From: Alterirhizorhabdus solaris
Lineage (GTDB): Bacteria; Pseudomonadota; Alphaproteobacteria; Sphingomonadales; Sphingomonadaceae
DNA: 61,613 nucleotides
Direction: 5' to 3'
Assembly (NCBI RefSeq): GCF_007785815.1
Contig: NZ_VNIM01000013.1
Coordinates: forward strand, 1 to 61,613
The notes under the pieces were generated by a model. That model was given only the letters and a program-made list of their open reading frames with translations. It did no database searches and had not been told where the DNA came from. How positions within the stretch are numbered: position 1 is the stretch's first letter; every line of letters starts with the position of its first letter. Shown in pieces: positions 27,677-37,014 of the stretch. The translations under genes were made by a program, and so were the position numbers.

Positions 27677-28570
27677 TCACGCGCCGTAGCCGTAATAGGT
27701 GCCGAACCGCCGCCGGCCGAGGCCCGCCGAGGTGGCGTTGAGCAGCAGGCGGATGTCGTCGCACCCCGCCAGCAGTTTCAGCGCATCCTTCAGGTCGCCC
27801 TCGCCGGTGCGGTCGGCCCGCACCACCATCATTGTCTGGCCCACATGCAGCGCCAGGACGGAGGCGGGCGAGGCGGCCAGTGCCGGGGGCGAATCGAAGA
27901 TGGTGATGCGGTTCGGCACCCGGCCCAGCGCCTCCACCACCACGCGCGTCCGATCCGAAGCGATCAGTTCGGTCGCCTCGTTGCTCTGCCGGCCCGCGGG
28001 CAGCACCGACAAATGGCCCAGATCGGTGCGGATCACGCATGCCTCGGGGTCGACCGCGGGGTCGGCGATCGCGTCCATCAGCCCCGGCCCGGCCTCCAGC
28101 CCCAGCATCGAGAGGATCGACGGCTTGGCGACGTCGGCATCGACCAGCAGCACCTCCAGATCGCGCTCGTTGGCGATCGAGAGCGCCAGATTGACCGCGC
28201 AGAAGCTCTTGCCCTCGCCCGGCAGCGCAGAGGCGACGAGGATGCGCCGGCTGCGCGGATCGCCGCCCTCCATCGCCGCCAGCAGCAGCTGCCGCTTGAC
28301 GATCCGGAACTCCTCGGCGAGCGCGCTCACCGGCGCGTCGGGCAGGATGAAACCGGCCTCGCGCAGCTCCTCACGGTCGATCGTGCCGAAGCGGCCCGGC
28401 ATGGCCGGCGGCATCTCGAACCGCGCGAGTTCGGCACGCAGCGGCTCGGCGATGGGCGCGTCGTCCGGCGACGGCCCCGGCTCGCCCCCCGGCCGCGCCC
28501 GCAGCGCCGCGTTGAAGTCGTAGACCCTGGCGGCGCGTTCCAGCAGCGATGCGCGTTTCGGATTGTTCAT
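27677..28570 (-). CDS. XrtA-associated tyrosine autokinase (BY-kinase-like)
   Basis: 297 residues. P-loop LPGEGKSFCAVNLALS (about residues 119-134), Walker A' VLLVDADVAKPS, and an FDSPP Walker B-like motif mark the bacterial tyrosine kinase ATPase domain. The C-terminus has the tyrosine cluster GTYYGYGA expected for autophosphorylation. Works with the separate membrane chain-length protein encoded just upstream, whose phosphorylation cycle controls polymer length. No transmembrane segment of its own. Confidence 0.93.
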   Translation of the reverse strand: MNNPKRASLLERAARVYDFNAALRARPGGEPGPSPDDAPIAEPLRAELARFEMPPAMPGRFGTIDREELREAGFILPDAPVSALAEEFRIVKRQLLLAAMEGGDPRSRRILVASALPGEGKSFCAVNLALSIANERDLEVLLVDADVAKPSILSMLGLEAGPGLMDAIADPAVDPEACVIRTDLGHLSVLPAGRQSNEATELIASDRTRVVVEALGRVPNRITIFDSPPALAASPASVLALHVGQTMMVVRADRTGEGDLKDALKLLAGCDDIRLLLNATSAGLGRRRFGTYYGYGA

Positions 28571-28580
28571 CGGGTCATCC

Positions 28581-30125
28581 TCAGGCCATCATCCCGCGCT
28601 GGACGAACTCGACCAGCAGCAGCAGCGCGAAACAGGCACCCAGCGCCCCCGCCCCGCCGGCGAACCACACCAGCCGCTTGCGGCGATCGACGATGTTGGC
28701 CGGCGTCAGCACCTCGCCGACCGCACCCAGCACCGGCAGCCCGCTCGCCCGCGCCAGCCGCTCGGCGGTGGCGTAGGTCGTCTGCAGCTGCGCCTTGGCG
28801 AAGGCGGCGCCGACCCCGCCCGCGATCCCCAGCACCAGCACGAGCGCCAGCAGCAGCGGGCGGTTGGGGGAGACGGGCACGCGCGGCAGATAGGGCGGGT
28901 CGATCACGCGGAAACTGATCGAATCGGTCTTCGTCGCCACGTCGCTGCGCAGGCGCACGTCCTCGCGATCGCTCAGCAGCTTGTCATATTGCGCCTTCAG
29001 CACGTCATAGTCGCGGTTGAGGCGTGACTGTTCGGCGACGACGCCCGGCTCGGCTGCCTGCTTGGCGGCGAACTGCGACATGTCCGAACCGATCTGCGCG
29101 CGGCGCGCGGTCAGTGCCGCCACCGTCGCCTGCTTCTCGGCCTGCATCGATCGCAGCGTCATGTACATCGGGTTGGGCGTGGTGCCCACGGTGCTGCCGC
29201 CGCGCCCCTCGCTGGCGGCGGCCCCGCGCAGGCGGTTGATCTGCTGGCGCGCGGCGATCACGTCCGGATGCGCCTCGGTCCAGCCCTTGGCCTGATCGTC
29301 GGAGATCTGCGCCTCCAGCGCGGCGATCCGCCCGCGCGCGCCGCCCACGCTGCCGCCGCCGAAGCTGGGCGCCGCCACCGTCGCCGGGGTACTGCCGAGC
29401 TGACCGTTCAACGCCGACAGCGCGCTCTGCGCCGCCATCAGGTTCGCCTCGACATCCTGCGATTCGGACCGCGCCGCCTCCATACGTTGCGCGATCGAGC
29501 CGACGCCCGGCAACAGCCCGACATATTTCTGCTCGAACGCGGCGCGCGCCTGTTCGGCCACCTGCAACGCCTTCTCGCGCCGCGCCAGCTCGCCGTCGAG
29601 GAAGCGGATCGTGTCGCCGGTCTCGGCCCGGTCGCCGGCCAGGTTCTCGGCGACGAACAGGTCGAGCAGCTTCTCCGTCACGGTCTTGGCCAGCCGGGCG
29701 TTCTGCGCATCGGTCAGCCCGCCGCCGCTGGTCCGCACGCCGATCTCGAACATGTTGTCCTGCGGGGACTTCACCGTGATGTTGCGCTGGAGCCGGGCGA
29801 CCATCTCGTCGACATCGCCAGCGTTGCCCGCCTGCACCACCAGATCGGTCGACCGCACCACCCGCTCGAGATTTTCGGCCGAGGTCAGCGTCTGGCGGAC
29901 GCGGTCGATGTCGGCCATCCGCTCGCCGGTGCTGATCCCCATCTTCTCCGGCAGGATCGACTGCATCTGGACGAACAGCCGCGCCCCGCTCTCGTAGCTG
30001 TTCGGGATGAGCGCGATCACCAGCCAGCCGGCCAGGCAGATGCCCCACATCACCGCCAGCGCCAGCCAGCGGCGATGCCACACCTGGTGGACCGCGATCC
30101 TGATCTCGTCGTAGATGCCGTTCAT
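28581..30125 (-). CDS. Polysaccharide chain-length determinant protein (Wzz type), XrtA-associated
   Basis: 514 residues. Two membrane helices (about 21-40, LALAVMWGICLAGWLVIALI, and about 425-445, LLLALVLVLGIAGGVGAAF) flank a long periplasmic coiled-coil domain with many A/E/Q/R heptads. A polysaccharide co-polymerase that sets chain length with the kinase next to it (10 bases downstream). The RFVQMQSILPEKMG-like stretch near residue 55 matches the XrtA group. Confidence 0.93.
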   Translation of the reverse strand: MNGIYDEIRIAVHQVWHRRWLALAVMWGICLAGWLVIALIPNSYESGARLFVQMQSILPEKMGISTGERMADIDRVRQTLTSAENLERVVRSTDLVVQAGNAGDVDEMVARLQRNITVKSPQDNMFEIGVRTSGGGLTDAQNARLAKTVTEKLLDLFVAENLAGDRAETGDTIRFLDGELARREKALQVAEQARAAFEQKYVGLLPGVGSIAQRMEAARSESQDVEANLMAAQSALSALNGQLGSTPATVAAPSFGGGSVGGARGRIAALEAQISDDQAKGWTEAHPDVIAARQQINRLRGAAASEGRGGSTVGTTPNPMYMTLRSMQAEKQATVAALTARRAQIGSDMSQFAAKQAAEPGVVAEQSRLNRDYDVLKAQYDKLLSDREDVRLRSDVATKTDSISFRVIDPPYLPRVPVSPNRPLLLALVLVLGIAGGVGAAFAKAQLQTTYATAERLARASGLPVLGAVGEVLTPANIVDRRKRLVWFAGGAGALGACFALLLLVEFVQRGMMA

Positions 30126-30155
30126 CCCGGTTCCCGCCGCTTGCCCGTCCGACCC

Positions 30156-30797
30156 CTAGAACAGGCTCTCGGGGATGATGATGACGTCGCCCGGCTGCAA
30201 CTTCACGTTGGCCGAGGCGTCGCCGCGCTTGAGCAGCCTGTCGATCCGCAGGCCGTATTCCTGCTGCTTGCCGCTCGCCTTGTCGAACCGCACCAGCCGC
30301 GCGCGATTGCCGGCGGCATAGTCGTTCAGCCCGCCCACCGCGATCATCGCGTCGAGCAGCGTCATGTTCGCGCGGTACGGCACCGAGGCCGGCTTCTCCG
30401 TCGCCCCCACGATGCGGACCTGCTGCGAGTACGTGCCGGAAAAATTCTCGACGATCACCGAGACGAGCGGATCCTTGATGTAGGTGGAAAGCGCCGCCTT
30501 GATGTCGTTGGAAAGCTGCGCCGGCGTCTTGCCCACCGCCGGCATCTCGGAGATCAGCGGCGTGGTGATGCGACCGTCCGGGCGCACCTGCACCTTGGCG
30601 CCCAACTCCGGATTGCGCCACACGAACACGGTCAATTGATCGAGCGGGCCGATCAGGTAATCCTCGCCCGGCGCCTCCGCGCTTTCCACGAACGGCGCCG
30701 GCGGCAGTTGCGTGGCGTTGCCCGTGGCGCATCCGGCCAGCGGGGCGACGCCCGCCAACACCAGCATCAGCCTTGCCCTGTTCCCCGTCTTCGTCAT
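30156..30797 (-). CDS. Polysaccharide export lipoprotein (Wza-like), XrtA-associated
   Basis: 213 residues. Lipoprotein signal with lipobox LAGC (Cys at about residue 23), then the Poly_export domain (LIGPLDQLTVFVWRNPELG, DGRITTPLISEM) and a SLBB domain (RIVGATEKPASVPYR, MTLLDAMIAVGGLND). Forms the outer-membrane export channel for the polymer. First gene of the downstream assembly block; 103 bases separate it from the decarboxylase gene before it, so a promoter may lie there. Confidence 0.94.
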   Translation of the reverse strand: MTKTGNRARLMLVLAGVAPLAGCATGNATQLPPAPFVESAEAPGEDYLIGPLDQLTVFVWRNPELGAKVQVRPDGRITTPLISEMPAVGKTPAQLSNDIKAALSTYIKDPLVSVIVENFSGTYSQQVRIVGATEKPASVPYRANMTLLDAMIAVGGLNDYAAGNRARLVRFDKASGKQQEYGLRIDRLLKRGDASANVKLQPGDVIIIPESLF

Positions 30798-30900
30798 CGC
30801 AAAACCCCCTGAACGTGCCTGCCCGCCCCTGTCGTGCCGACGGCGCCGTTCAGGCTCCGCAGTGGACAGGAGAGGTAAAAATCAAGTTAGAATACCCCAA

Positions 30901-32148
30901 TCAGCGTTCGCCGACGAGTGGCCCGCCGACAAGCAGTTCGCGCGGCGGCGGATGGCCGAGAAAGGCCTGCGGGCTGGCGGTGGCGCCATAGGCCCCGGCC
31001 ATGAACACCGCGATCACATCCCCCACCCCCGCGCGCGGCAGCGACACCCGGTCGGCCAGCCGGTCGAGCGGGGTGCACAGGCAGCCGACGACGCTGGCGG
31101 TCTCCTCCGCCGGGTCGTTCAGCCGATGCGCGACGGCGACCGGATAGTTGCGCTTCACCACCGTGCCGAAATTGCCGCTGGCGGCAAGCTGATGGTGCAT
31201 TCCCCCGTCCGTCACGAGGAAGACCTCGCCGTGGCTCACCTTCCGGTCCACCACGCGGGTGAGATAGACGCCCGCCTCCCCCACCAGCCAGCGCCCCAGC
31301 TCGATCGCGAAGTTCGTGTCGCCCAGTACACGGGGCCGCGCGGCCAGCGTGGCGACCAGCGCCGCGCCCACCGCGCCCACGTCCAGCGCGCTATCGCCGG
31401 GAAAATAAGGAATGCCGAAGCCGCCACCCAGGTTCACCAGCGGCGGCGGCGCACCGGCCGCCCCCCCCGCCAGTTCGGCGGCCAGCGCCACCGTGGCGGC
31501 CTGCGTCTCGGCGATCGCGGCGGCATCCAGCGCCTGCGATCCGGCGAAGATGTGGAAGCCGCGCCACTCCGCCCCCGCCTGCCGGATCGTCCGCACCAGC
31601 GCCGCCGCGCGCGCCGCGTCCACGCCGAACGGCTTGGCCCCGCCGCCCATCCGCATTCCTGATCCGCGGATCTCGAAATCGGGGTTTACCCGCACCGCCA
31701 GCCGCGGGCGGACGCCGATGCGGTCGCCGATGGCAATGGCACGGTCGCCCTCCGCCTCCGACTCGAGATTCAGCGTCACGCCGAGCAGGATCGCTTCCTC
31801 GATCTCGCGGTCGCGCTTGCCCGGCCCGGCGAACGAGATGTCCGCCGCCGCCATGCCCGCCCCGATCGCACGGACCATCTCGCCCGCCGAGGCCACGTCG
31901 ATCCCGTCCACCCGCGACGCCATCGCAGCGGCAAGCGGCGCGAAAGGGTTGGCCTTGATGGCATAATGCAGCCCCACGCCCGGAAAGGCGGCGCGGAAGG
32001 TGGCGATGCGGCGCTCGATCGCGGCCAGGTCATAGGCGAACATCGGCGTATCGCCCGCCTCGCCGATCAGCGAGGCCACCGTGCGACCGCCGATCGTCAA
32101 CGCCTGCCCATCGGCGTAGGCGGGCGGGATCGAACCCATCGGCTTCAT
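30901..32148 (-). CDS. PLP-dependent decarboxylase, exosortase A system-associated
   Basis: 415 residues. Alanine-racemase/ornithine-decarboxylase fold (type III): PLP lysine in HYAIKANPFAPL (about residue 64), glycine-rich phosphate loop NLGGGFGIPYF, and substrate cysteine region VVGCLCTPLD. Related to diaminopimelate decarboxylase but a separate XrtA-linked group; the substrate is unknown. ATGA overlap with the ligase gene. Together with that ligase and the divergent ACP it likely loads or processes an amino-acid-derived unit. Confidence 0.93.
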   Translation of the reverse strand: MKPMGSIPPAYADGQALTIGGRTVASLIGEAGDTPMFAYDLAAIERRIATFRAAFPGVGLHYAIKANPFAPLAAAMASRVDGIDVASAGEMVRAIGAGMAAADISFAGPGKRDREIEEAILLGVTLNLESEAEGDRAIAIGDRIGVRPRLAVRVNPDFEIRGSGMRMGGGAKPFGVDAARAAALVRTIRQAGAEWRGFHIFAGSQALDAAAIAETQAATVALAAELAGGAAGAPPPLVNLGGGFGIPYFPGDSALDVGAVGAALVATLAARPRVLGDTNFAIELGRWLVGEAGVYLTRVVDRKVSHGEVFLVTDGGMHHQLAASGNFGTVVKRNYPVAVAHRLNDPAEETASVVGCLCTPLDRLADRVSLPRAGVGDVIAVFMAGAYGATASPQAFLGHPPPRELLVGGPLVGER

Positions 32149-33689
32149 GCCGTCTCTCCTTGCGCGAAGGCGTCGCGCAGCGCGGCGCGATCCAGCTTGC
32201 CGTTGGCGTTGCGCGGCAGATCAACCCGCCACACGATCCGGCGCGGCTGCATGAAGCCGGGCAGATCGGCCTTGAGATGCGCCGCCAGCGCCGCCTCGGC
32301 AGACCCGTCGCCGCGCGCCACCAGCAGGATCGCCTGGCCGAGCCGCGCGTCGGCCACGCCCAGCGCCACCGCCTCGCCGGTCGCGCCGCTCGCCACCGCC
32401 GCTTCCTCGACGTCGCTGGGGGAAACGCGGTTGCCGGCAGTCTTTATCATCTCGTCGTCCCGCCCCACGAACCGCAACAATCCGTCGTTCCCGCGCACCA
32501 CCGTATCGCCCGACCATACCGCCTGCCCGCCCGATCGCGCAGACGCAGGCGCGGGGCGGAAGCGATACGTGGTCCGTTCCGGATCATTCCAGTAGCCCCG
32601 CGCCACCAGCGGCCCGGCGTGGACCAGCTCCCCCGGCTCGCCCGCCGCCGCCGCGCTGCCATCGGGCCGAAGCACCATGATCTCGGCAAACGGGATCGCG
32701 TCGCCGATCGATTCGGGGTGCGCGTCGATCAGGTCGGGCGGCAGGTAGGTCGATCGGAACGCCTCGGTCAGCCCGTACATCGAATAGAGGTCCGCCGCCG
32801 GGAACAGCGCCCGCAAGGTCCGCACCAGCGGCACCGGCAGCCGCCCACCCGAATTGGTCAGCCGCCGCAGGCCTGCCGCCGTCTCCCCCGGCCACGCCGC
32901 CTCGGCCAGTTGCAGCCACAGCGGCGGCACGCCCGCCAGCGTGGTGATGCCGTGCCGTTCCACCGCGCGTATCACGTCGCGCGGGGTAAGATAGTCGAGC
33001 GGCACCGCGCAGCCACCCGCCGCCCATATGGAGAACAGCTGGTTCTGGCCGTAATCGAAACTCAGCGGCAGCACGCACAATGTCCGGTCGTCGGCTTCCA
33101 GCCGCAGGTAATGCGCCACCGAGATTGCACCGAGCCACAGGTTTGCGTGGCTCAGCATCACCCCCTTGGGCCGGCCGGTGGAGCCGGAGGTGTAGAGGAT
33201 CGCCGCCAGATCGTCGGGCGCGGCGGCGGACGGGGGCAGCGGCGCGGCGCCGCCTTCCAGCAGCCCGGCCTCCTCCTCGATCAGCAGCCGCGTCGCCACC
33301 GGCCGGTCCCCCGGCTCCAGCGTGGCGGCGCGCCCCGCCCCGGCGATCAGCAACACCGCGCCGCTGTCGGCCAGGATATGCGCCACCTGTGCGCGCCTGA
33401 GCAGCGGGTTGACCGGCACATGCACCAGCCCCGCCCGCGCGCAGGCGAGCGGCAGAAGGCACGCCAGCCGCGTCTTGGCCAGCCACGAGGCGACACGATC
33501 GCCCGGCTGCGCGCCCTGCCCCCGCAGGGTCGCCGCCAGCCGGCCGACCGCCTCGTCCAGCCCGGCGTGATCCAGCGTGCCGAGCTTGTCGACCAGCGCC
33601 GGCGCATCGCGCGCGCCCATCAGCGCGAGATGGTCGAGCGGCCGGGGCGTCGGGTCCGCCGCTACACTGGGGGGTCTGGTGGTCTTCAC
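32145..33689 (-). CDS. Acyl-CoA ligase (AMP-forming), exosortase A system-associated
   Basis: 514 residues from GTG 33689, chosen for the strong AGGAG 7 bases before it. ANL-superfamily adenylating enzyme: P-loop LYTSGSTGRPKGVMLSH (about residue 172), YGLTEAF, the D-x-G loop WSGDTVVRGNDG, and C-terminal KTAGNRVSPSDVEE and lysine near NANGKLDR. Activates an acid as acyl-adenylate and probably passes it to the ACP encoded divergently 145 bases away. First gene of the minus-strand XrtA operon. Confidence 0.93.
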   Translation of the reverse strand: MKTTRPPSVAADPTPRPLDHLALMGARDAPALVDKLGTLDHAGLDEAVGRLAATLRGQGAQPGDRVASWLAKTRLACLLPLACARAGLVHVPVNPLLRRAQVAHILADSGAVLLIAGAGRAATLEPGDRPVATRLLIEEEAGLLEGGAAPLPPSAAAPDDLAAILYTSGSTGRPKGVMLSHANLWLGAISVAHYLRLEADDRTLCVLPLSFDYGQNQLFSIWAAGGCAVPLDYLTPRDVIRAVERHGITTLAGVPPLWLQLAEAAWPGETAAGLRRLTNSGGRLPVPLVRTLRALFPAADLYSMYGLTEAFRSTYLPPDLIDAHPESIGDAIPFAEIMVLRPDGSAAAAGEPGELVHAGPLVARGYWNDPERTTYRFRPAPASARSGGQAVWSGDTVVRGNDGLLRFVGRDDEMIKTAGNRVSPSDVEEAAVASGATGEAVALGVADARLGQAILLVARGDGSAEAALAAHLKADLPGFMQPRRIVWRVDLPRNANGKLDRAALRDAFAQGETA

Positions 33690-33776
33690 GCGGTTGCTCC
33701 TGCCCGATCGGCGATAGCCCCTTGCCACGCGCGGTGAAACCACAAGGTAAACGCCGTGCCCGCAGCGGGCCGCGGC

Positions 33777-33805
33777 TTGTCGATCGCCCGCACGGCGGCT
33801 AATTG
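33777..33805 (+). promoter_or_regulatory. Possible sigma-70 type promoter for the acyl carrier protein gene
   Basis: In the 145-base divergent gap, TTGTCG (33777-33782) and TAATTG (33800-33805) stand 17 bases apart, 30 bases before the ACP start. Weak agreement with consensus; a prediction only. Confidence 0.3.
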
Positions 33806-33834
33806 CTGAAACCACGCAGTGAGGGGGAAACGGC

Positions 33835-34107
33835 ATGGCGACGCTGGACGAGGGCAAGACGGTGGAAGCCACGGTACGATCCGTCCTGCGCGACGTGCTG
33901 GGCCTGGGGGCGCGCGCCGATGCGATCACCGCCGATACCTTGCTGTTCGGGTCGCTGCCGGAACTCGATTCAATGGCTGTCGCCGGTCTGCTGACCGAAC
34001 TGGAAGACCGCCTCGACATCGTGATCGAGGATGACGAGGTGGATGGCGAGATGCTGGAAAGCTTCGGCGCGCTCGTCACCTTCGCCGAGGGCAAGACGCG
34101 CGGCTGA
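33835..34107 (+). CDS. Acyl carrier protein of the XrtA locus
   Basis: 90 residues. Phosphopantetheine attachment Ser46 in PELDSMAV, a four-helix ACP pattern around it, acidic overall (EDRLDIVIEDDEVDGEM). RBS GAGGGGG 7 bases upstream. Divergent from the acyl-CoA ligase, its likely partner; housekeeping fatty-acid ACP is normally elsewhere with different neighbours. Carries an activated acyl or amino-acyl group for polysaccharide decoration or a related product. Confidence 0.92.
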   Translation: MATLDEGKTVEATVRSVLRDVLGLGARADAITADTLLFGSLPELDSMAVAGLLTELEDRLDIVIEDDEVDGEMLESFGALVTFAEGKTRG

Positions 34108-34271
34108 TCCGTCGCCGGTGCAGGGGCCGATCCATTCGCACCCTCTGAAAAATAAGAGCCGGCGGGGACTCGTCTCGAAGGGCAGGTGCCGCACCTTCCA
34201 CCCGGAGGCAATTCCACAGGCCTGACGACATCGGCATCGGCGGCCGTGCATCCGCCCGACGTCAGCCTGCG

Positions 34272-36215
34272 CTAGATCTCCACCTGGCTGCCCAGCTCCA
34301 CCACGCGATTGGTGGGCAAGCGGAAGAACTCCATCGCGCTTTCCGCGTTGCGCAGCATCCACGAGAACAGCTTCTCGCGCCAGATCGCCATGCCCGGCCG
34401 CTCCGACGACAGCAGCGTCTGCCGCGACAGGAAGAAGCTGGTGTCCATCATCTTGAACTGCGGGCCGCACTCGGTCGTCGCCGCCAGCGCCGCCGGCACG
34501 TCGGGATCCTGCATGAAGCCGTAGCGCAGGATCAGCCGGTAGAAGCCCTGCCCGAGATCCTCCAGCGAGGACGTCCGCACCTTCTGGTCGACATAGGGCA
34601 CGTCCTCGATCTTCACGGTCAGCAGCAGCACCCGCTCGTGCAGCACCTTGTTGTGCTTCAGGTTGTGCAGCAGCGCGTGCGGCACGCCGTCAGACGCGGA
34701 CGTCATGAACACGGCGGTGCCGGAGACGCGCACGGCCGAATTGACCGCCGACTTGACGAAGACCTTCACCGGCATCGCCGCCTCCTTCATCCGCGCGATC
34801 ATCAGCTGGCGGCCGCGTGCCCACGTCGTCAGCATGGTGAAGGCGAACAGGCCGACGAGCAGCGGGAACCAGCCGCCATCGGGCACCTTGGTGAGGTTGG
34901 AGGCGAAATACACCCCGTCCACGGCCAGGAACAGCAGGATGAACAGCCCGCCCAGCAGCTTGGGCCAGTTCCACACGCGGAACACGAGTACCGCCAGCAT
35001 GCACGTGCTGATGAACATCGTGCCCGTCACCGCGATGCCGTACGCCGCCGCCAGATTGGACGACTGGCCGAACATCAGCACCAGCAGGATCACCATCACC
35101 ATCAGCGCCCAGTTGACGCTCGGTACGTAGATCTGCCCGGCGGCGGACGCGCTGGTATGCTCGATCCGCACGCGCGGCATCAGCCCCAGCTGCACCGCCT
35201 GCTGCACCACCGAGAAGGCGCCGGTGATGACGGCCTGACTAGCGATCACCGTCGCCAGCGTCGCCAGGATCACCAGCGGCAGCCGCCACGCATCCGGCGC
35301 CATCAGGAAGAACGGGTTTTCCGCCGCACCCGGCTGGCGCAGCAGCAGCGCGCCCTGCCCGAGGTAGTTCAGCATCAGCATCGGGAAGACGAGGTACAGC
35401 CACGCCGCCTGGATCGGCCGCCGGCCGAAATGGCCCATGTCGGCGTACAGCGCCTCCGCCCCCGTCACCGCCAGCACCACCGAGCCGAGCGCGAGGAAGG
35501 CGAGGACATGATCGTGCGCGAAGAAACGCACCGCCCAGATCGGATTCAGCGCGATCAGCACTTCGGGGTTGGCGATGATGCTCATCACCCCCAGCACGCC
35601 GATGGCGATGAAATAGGTCAGCATGATCGGGCCGAAGAACTGCCCGATCAGCGCGGTGCCGCGCGATTGCAGGATGAACAGGCCGATCAGGATCGCCACC
35701 GAGATCGGCAGGACGAACGGCGTGAAGCTCGGCTCGACGATCGTGAGACCCTCGATCGCCGACAGCACCGAGATGGCCGGCGTGATCATGCAGTCGCCGA
35801 AGAACAGCGCCGTCGCCAGCACCCCCAGCATGACCAGCCCGGCGGACCAGCGCCCGCCGCCGGTGCGCCGCTGGATCAGCGCGAGCAGCGCGAGGCTGCC
35901 ACCCTCGCCCTTGTTGTCCGCGCGCAGGATGAGCAGCACGTACTTCAGCGTCACGATGACGATCAGCGACCAGAAGATCAGGCTGAGCACGCCGTAGATA
36001 TGCAGCGGATCGACCGCCAGCGGGTGATGGCCGACGAAGATCTCCTTCATCGAATACAGCGGGCTGGTGCCGATATCGCCATAGACCACGCCGACCGCGC
36101 CGAGCGCGAGCGTCGTCAGCCTGGATTTGCCGTGGCCGTGGCCATCATGCCCCTGGCCGTCATGGCCGCCCTGTGCGAGCGGCATGTCGGCGGTGACTGC
36201 TCCACCATCACTCAT
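34272..36215 (-). CDS. kup: Potassium uptake protein Kup
   Basis: 647 residues, 12 predicted membrane helices then a ~170-residue cytoplasmic tail. Typical signatures: [20 protein letters not shown] (about residues 39-58), RADNKGEGG, and [13 protein letters not shown]. Potassium:proton symport at low external K+. N-terminus is unusually His/Gly-rich ([11 protein letters not shown]). Start ATG 36215 has no clear RBS; alternatives upstream read poorly. Monocistronic. Confidence 0.95.
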   Translation of the reverse strand: MSDGGAVTADMPLAQGGHDGQGHDGHGHGKSRLTTLALGAVGVVYGDIGTSPLYSMKEIFVGHHPLAVDPLHIYGVLSLIFWSLIVIVTLKYVLLILRADNKGEGGSLALLALIQRRTGGGRWSAGLVMLGVLATALFFGDCMITPAISVLSAIEGLTIVEPSFTPFVLPISVAILIGLFILQSRGTALIGQFFGPIMLTYFIAIGVLGVMSIIANPEVLIALNPIWAVRFFAHDHVLAFLALGSVVLAVTGAEALYADMGHFGRRPIQAAWLYLVFPMLMLNYLGQGALLLRQPGAAENPFFLMAPDAWRLPLVILATLATVIASQAVITGAFSVVQQAVQLGLMPRVRIEHTSASAAGQIYVPSVNWALMVMVILLVLMFGQSSNLAAAYGIAVTGTMFISTCMLAVLVFRVWNWPKLLGGLFILLFLAVDGVYFASNLTKVPDGGWFPLLVGLFAFTMLTTWARGRQLMIARMKEAAMPVKVFVKSAVNSAVRVSGTAVFMTSASDGVPHALLHNLKHNKVLHERVLLLTVKIEDVPYVDQKVRTSSLEDLGQGFYRLILRYGFMQDPDVPAALAATTECGPQFKMMDTSFFLSRQTLLSSERPGMAIWREKLFSWMLRNAESAMEFFRLPTNRVVELGSQVEI

Positions 36216-36412
36216 CGACGAACGGCGTTCATCGACGGATGGACCTTGCACTACGCATCGTTTGCCCGCCGATCCTGCCTCGCCCGGAGAGCCGGGCCGA
36301 CTGTGGCGGCGCCTAGCATGCCCCCCAGCCACCTGCAACGGGCTGAAAACAGGGCCGGTCCCGCCCCGCACGCCGGGGGCTGGCAGGCGCGATATAACCC
36401 TGTCGCCGGGCT

Positions 36413-36438
36413 GGAACAAGGCATGAACACGAAGCGTT
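36413..36438 (+). promoter_or_regulatory. EcfG-type general stress promoter for the DUF3072 gene
   Basis: GGAAC (36413-36417), exactly 17 bases, then CGTT (36435-36438): the exact consensus of alphaproteobacterial EcfG sigma promoters. It ends 8 bases before the AAGGAGA RBS region of the gene at 36460, so the transcript would start just before it. Predicts induction in the general stress response through the PhyR-NepR-EcfG cascade. Confidence 0.7.
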
Positions 36439-36459
36439 CGGCGCGGGAAGGAGAATGCG

Positions 36460-36705
36460 ATGACCACCAAGGATCAGGCCGCCGAGGATCACGACGCGGA
36501 AAACCCGAAGACCCATCCCACGTCGAATGCCCAGAAGGACCCGGACGACTGGACGACGGGCGACGAGGAAATGACTGGCGCGCAGGCTTCCTACCTCAAG
36601 ACCCTGAGCGAGGAGGCGGGCGTCGAGTTCGACCCGTCGCTGACGAAGGCCGATGCCTCCAAGCAGATCGACGCCCTGCAGGAAAAGACCGGCCGGGGAA
36701 AATGA
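36460..36705 (+). CDS. DUF3072 small protein
   Basis: 81 residues, very hydrophilic, acidic first half ([15 protein letters not shown]) and the DUF3072 core [19 protein letters not shown] with lysine-rich end. RBS AAGGAGA 5 bases before ATG. Function unknown. An EcfG promoter directly upstream and a GC-rich hairpin directly downstream make it a single-gene stress unit. Confidence 0.88.
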   Translation: MTTKDQAAEDHDAENPKTHPTSNAQKDPDDWTTGDEEMTGAQASYLKTLSEEAGVEFDPSLTKADASKQIDALQEKTGRGK

Positions 36706-36711
36706 CCCGGA

Positions 36712-36736
36712 GGGGCGGCGGTTGCTCCGCCGCCCC
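36712..36736 (+). terminator. GC-rich terminator hairpin after the DUF3072 gene
   Basis: A perfect 10-base stem GGGGCGGCGG/CCGCCGCCCC with 5-base loop TTGCT, 6 bases after the stop codon. No T-run follows, so termination strength is uncertain. Confidence 0.5.
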
Positions 36737-37014
36737 CCCGAGTTGGGAACGCGGGCTTGAGTAAGTGTAGGTGAGATTGGGCGGACATAGTGTGCGGCGC
36801 CTGCGCGATTGCTGTACCGGCGCAAGCCGTCACACCGGCAGATCACCGCTGTACATTGGCATTGGCGCTAGCCTGTTCGGATAATGCTTCCGCTGGACAG
36901 TGCGTATCGGCGTGGGAAAAACCGCAGTTCAGCTTTCTATCAGCCGGCATCCGCATTTTTGCGTAACGCCCACCCGATAAGCCACAACAAGGCGGCGAAC
37001 GGCCACTACCCGAT
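36737..37014. other. Intergenic stretch with no gene seen
   Basis: About 280 bases between the DUF3072 hairpin and the convergent end of MTA phosphorylase (309 bases gene to gene). Frames across it look like non-coding read-through; no convincing RNA gene, promoter or repeat was recognised. It is less G/C-rich than its surroundings. Confidence 0.5.
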
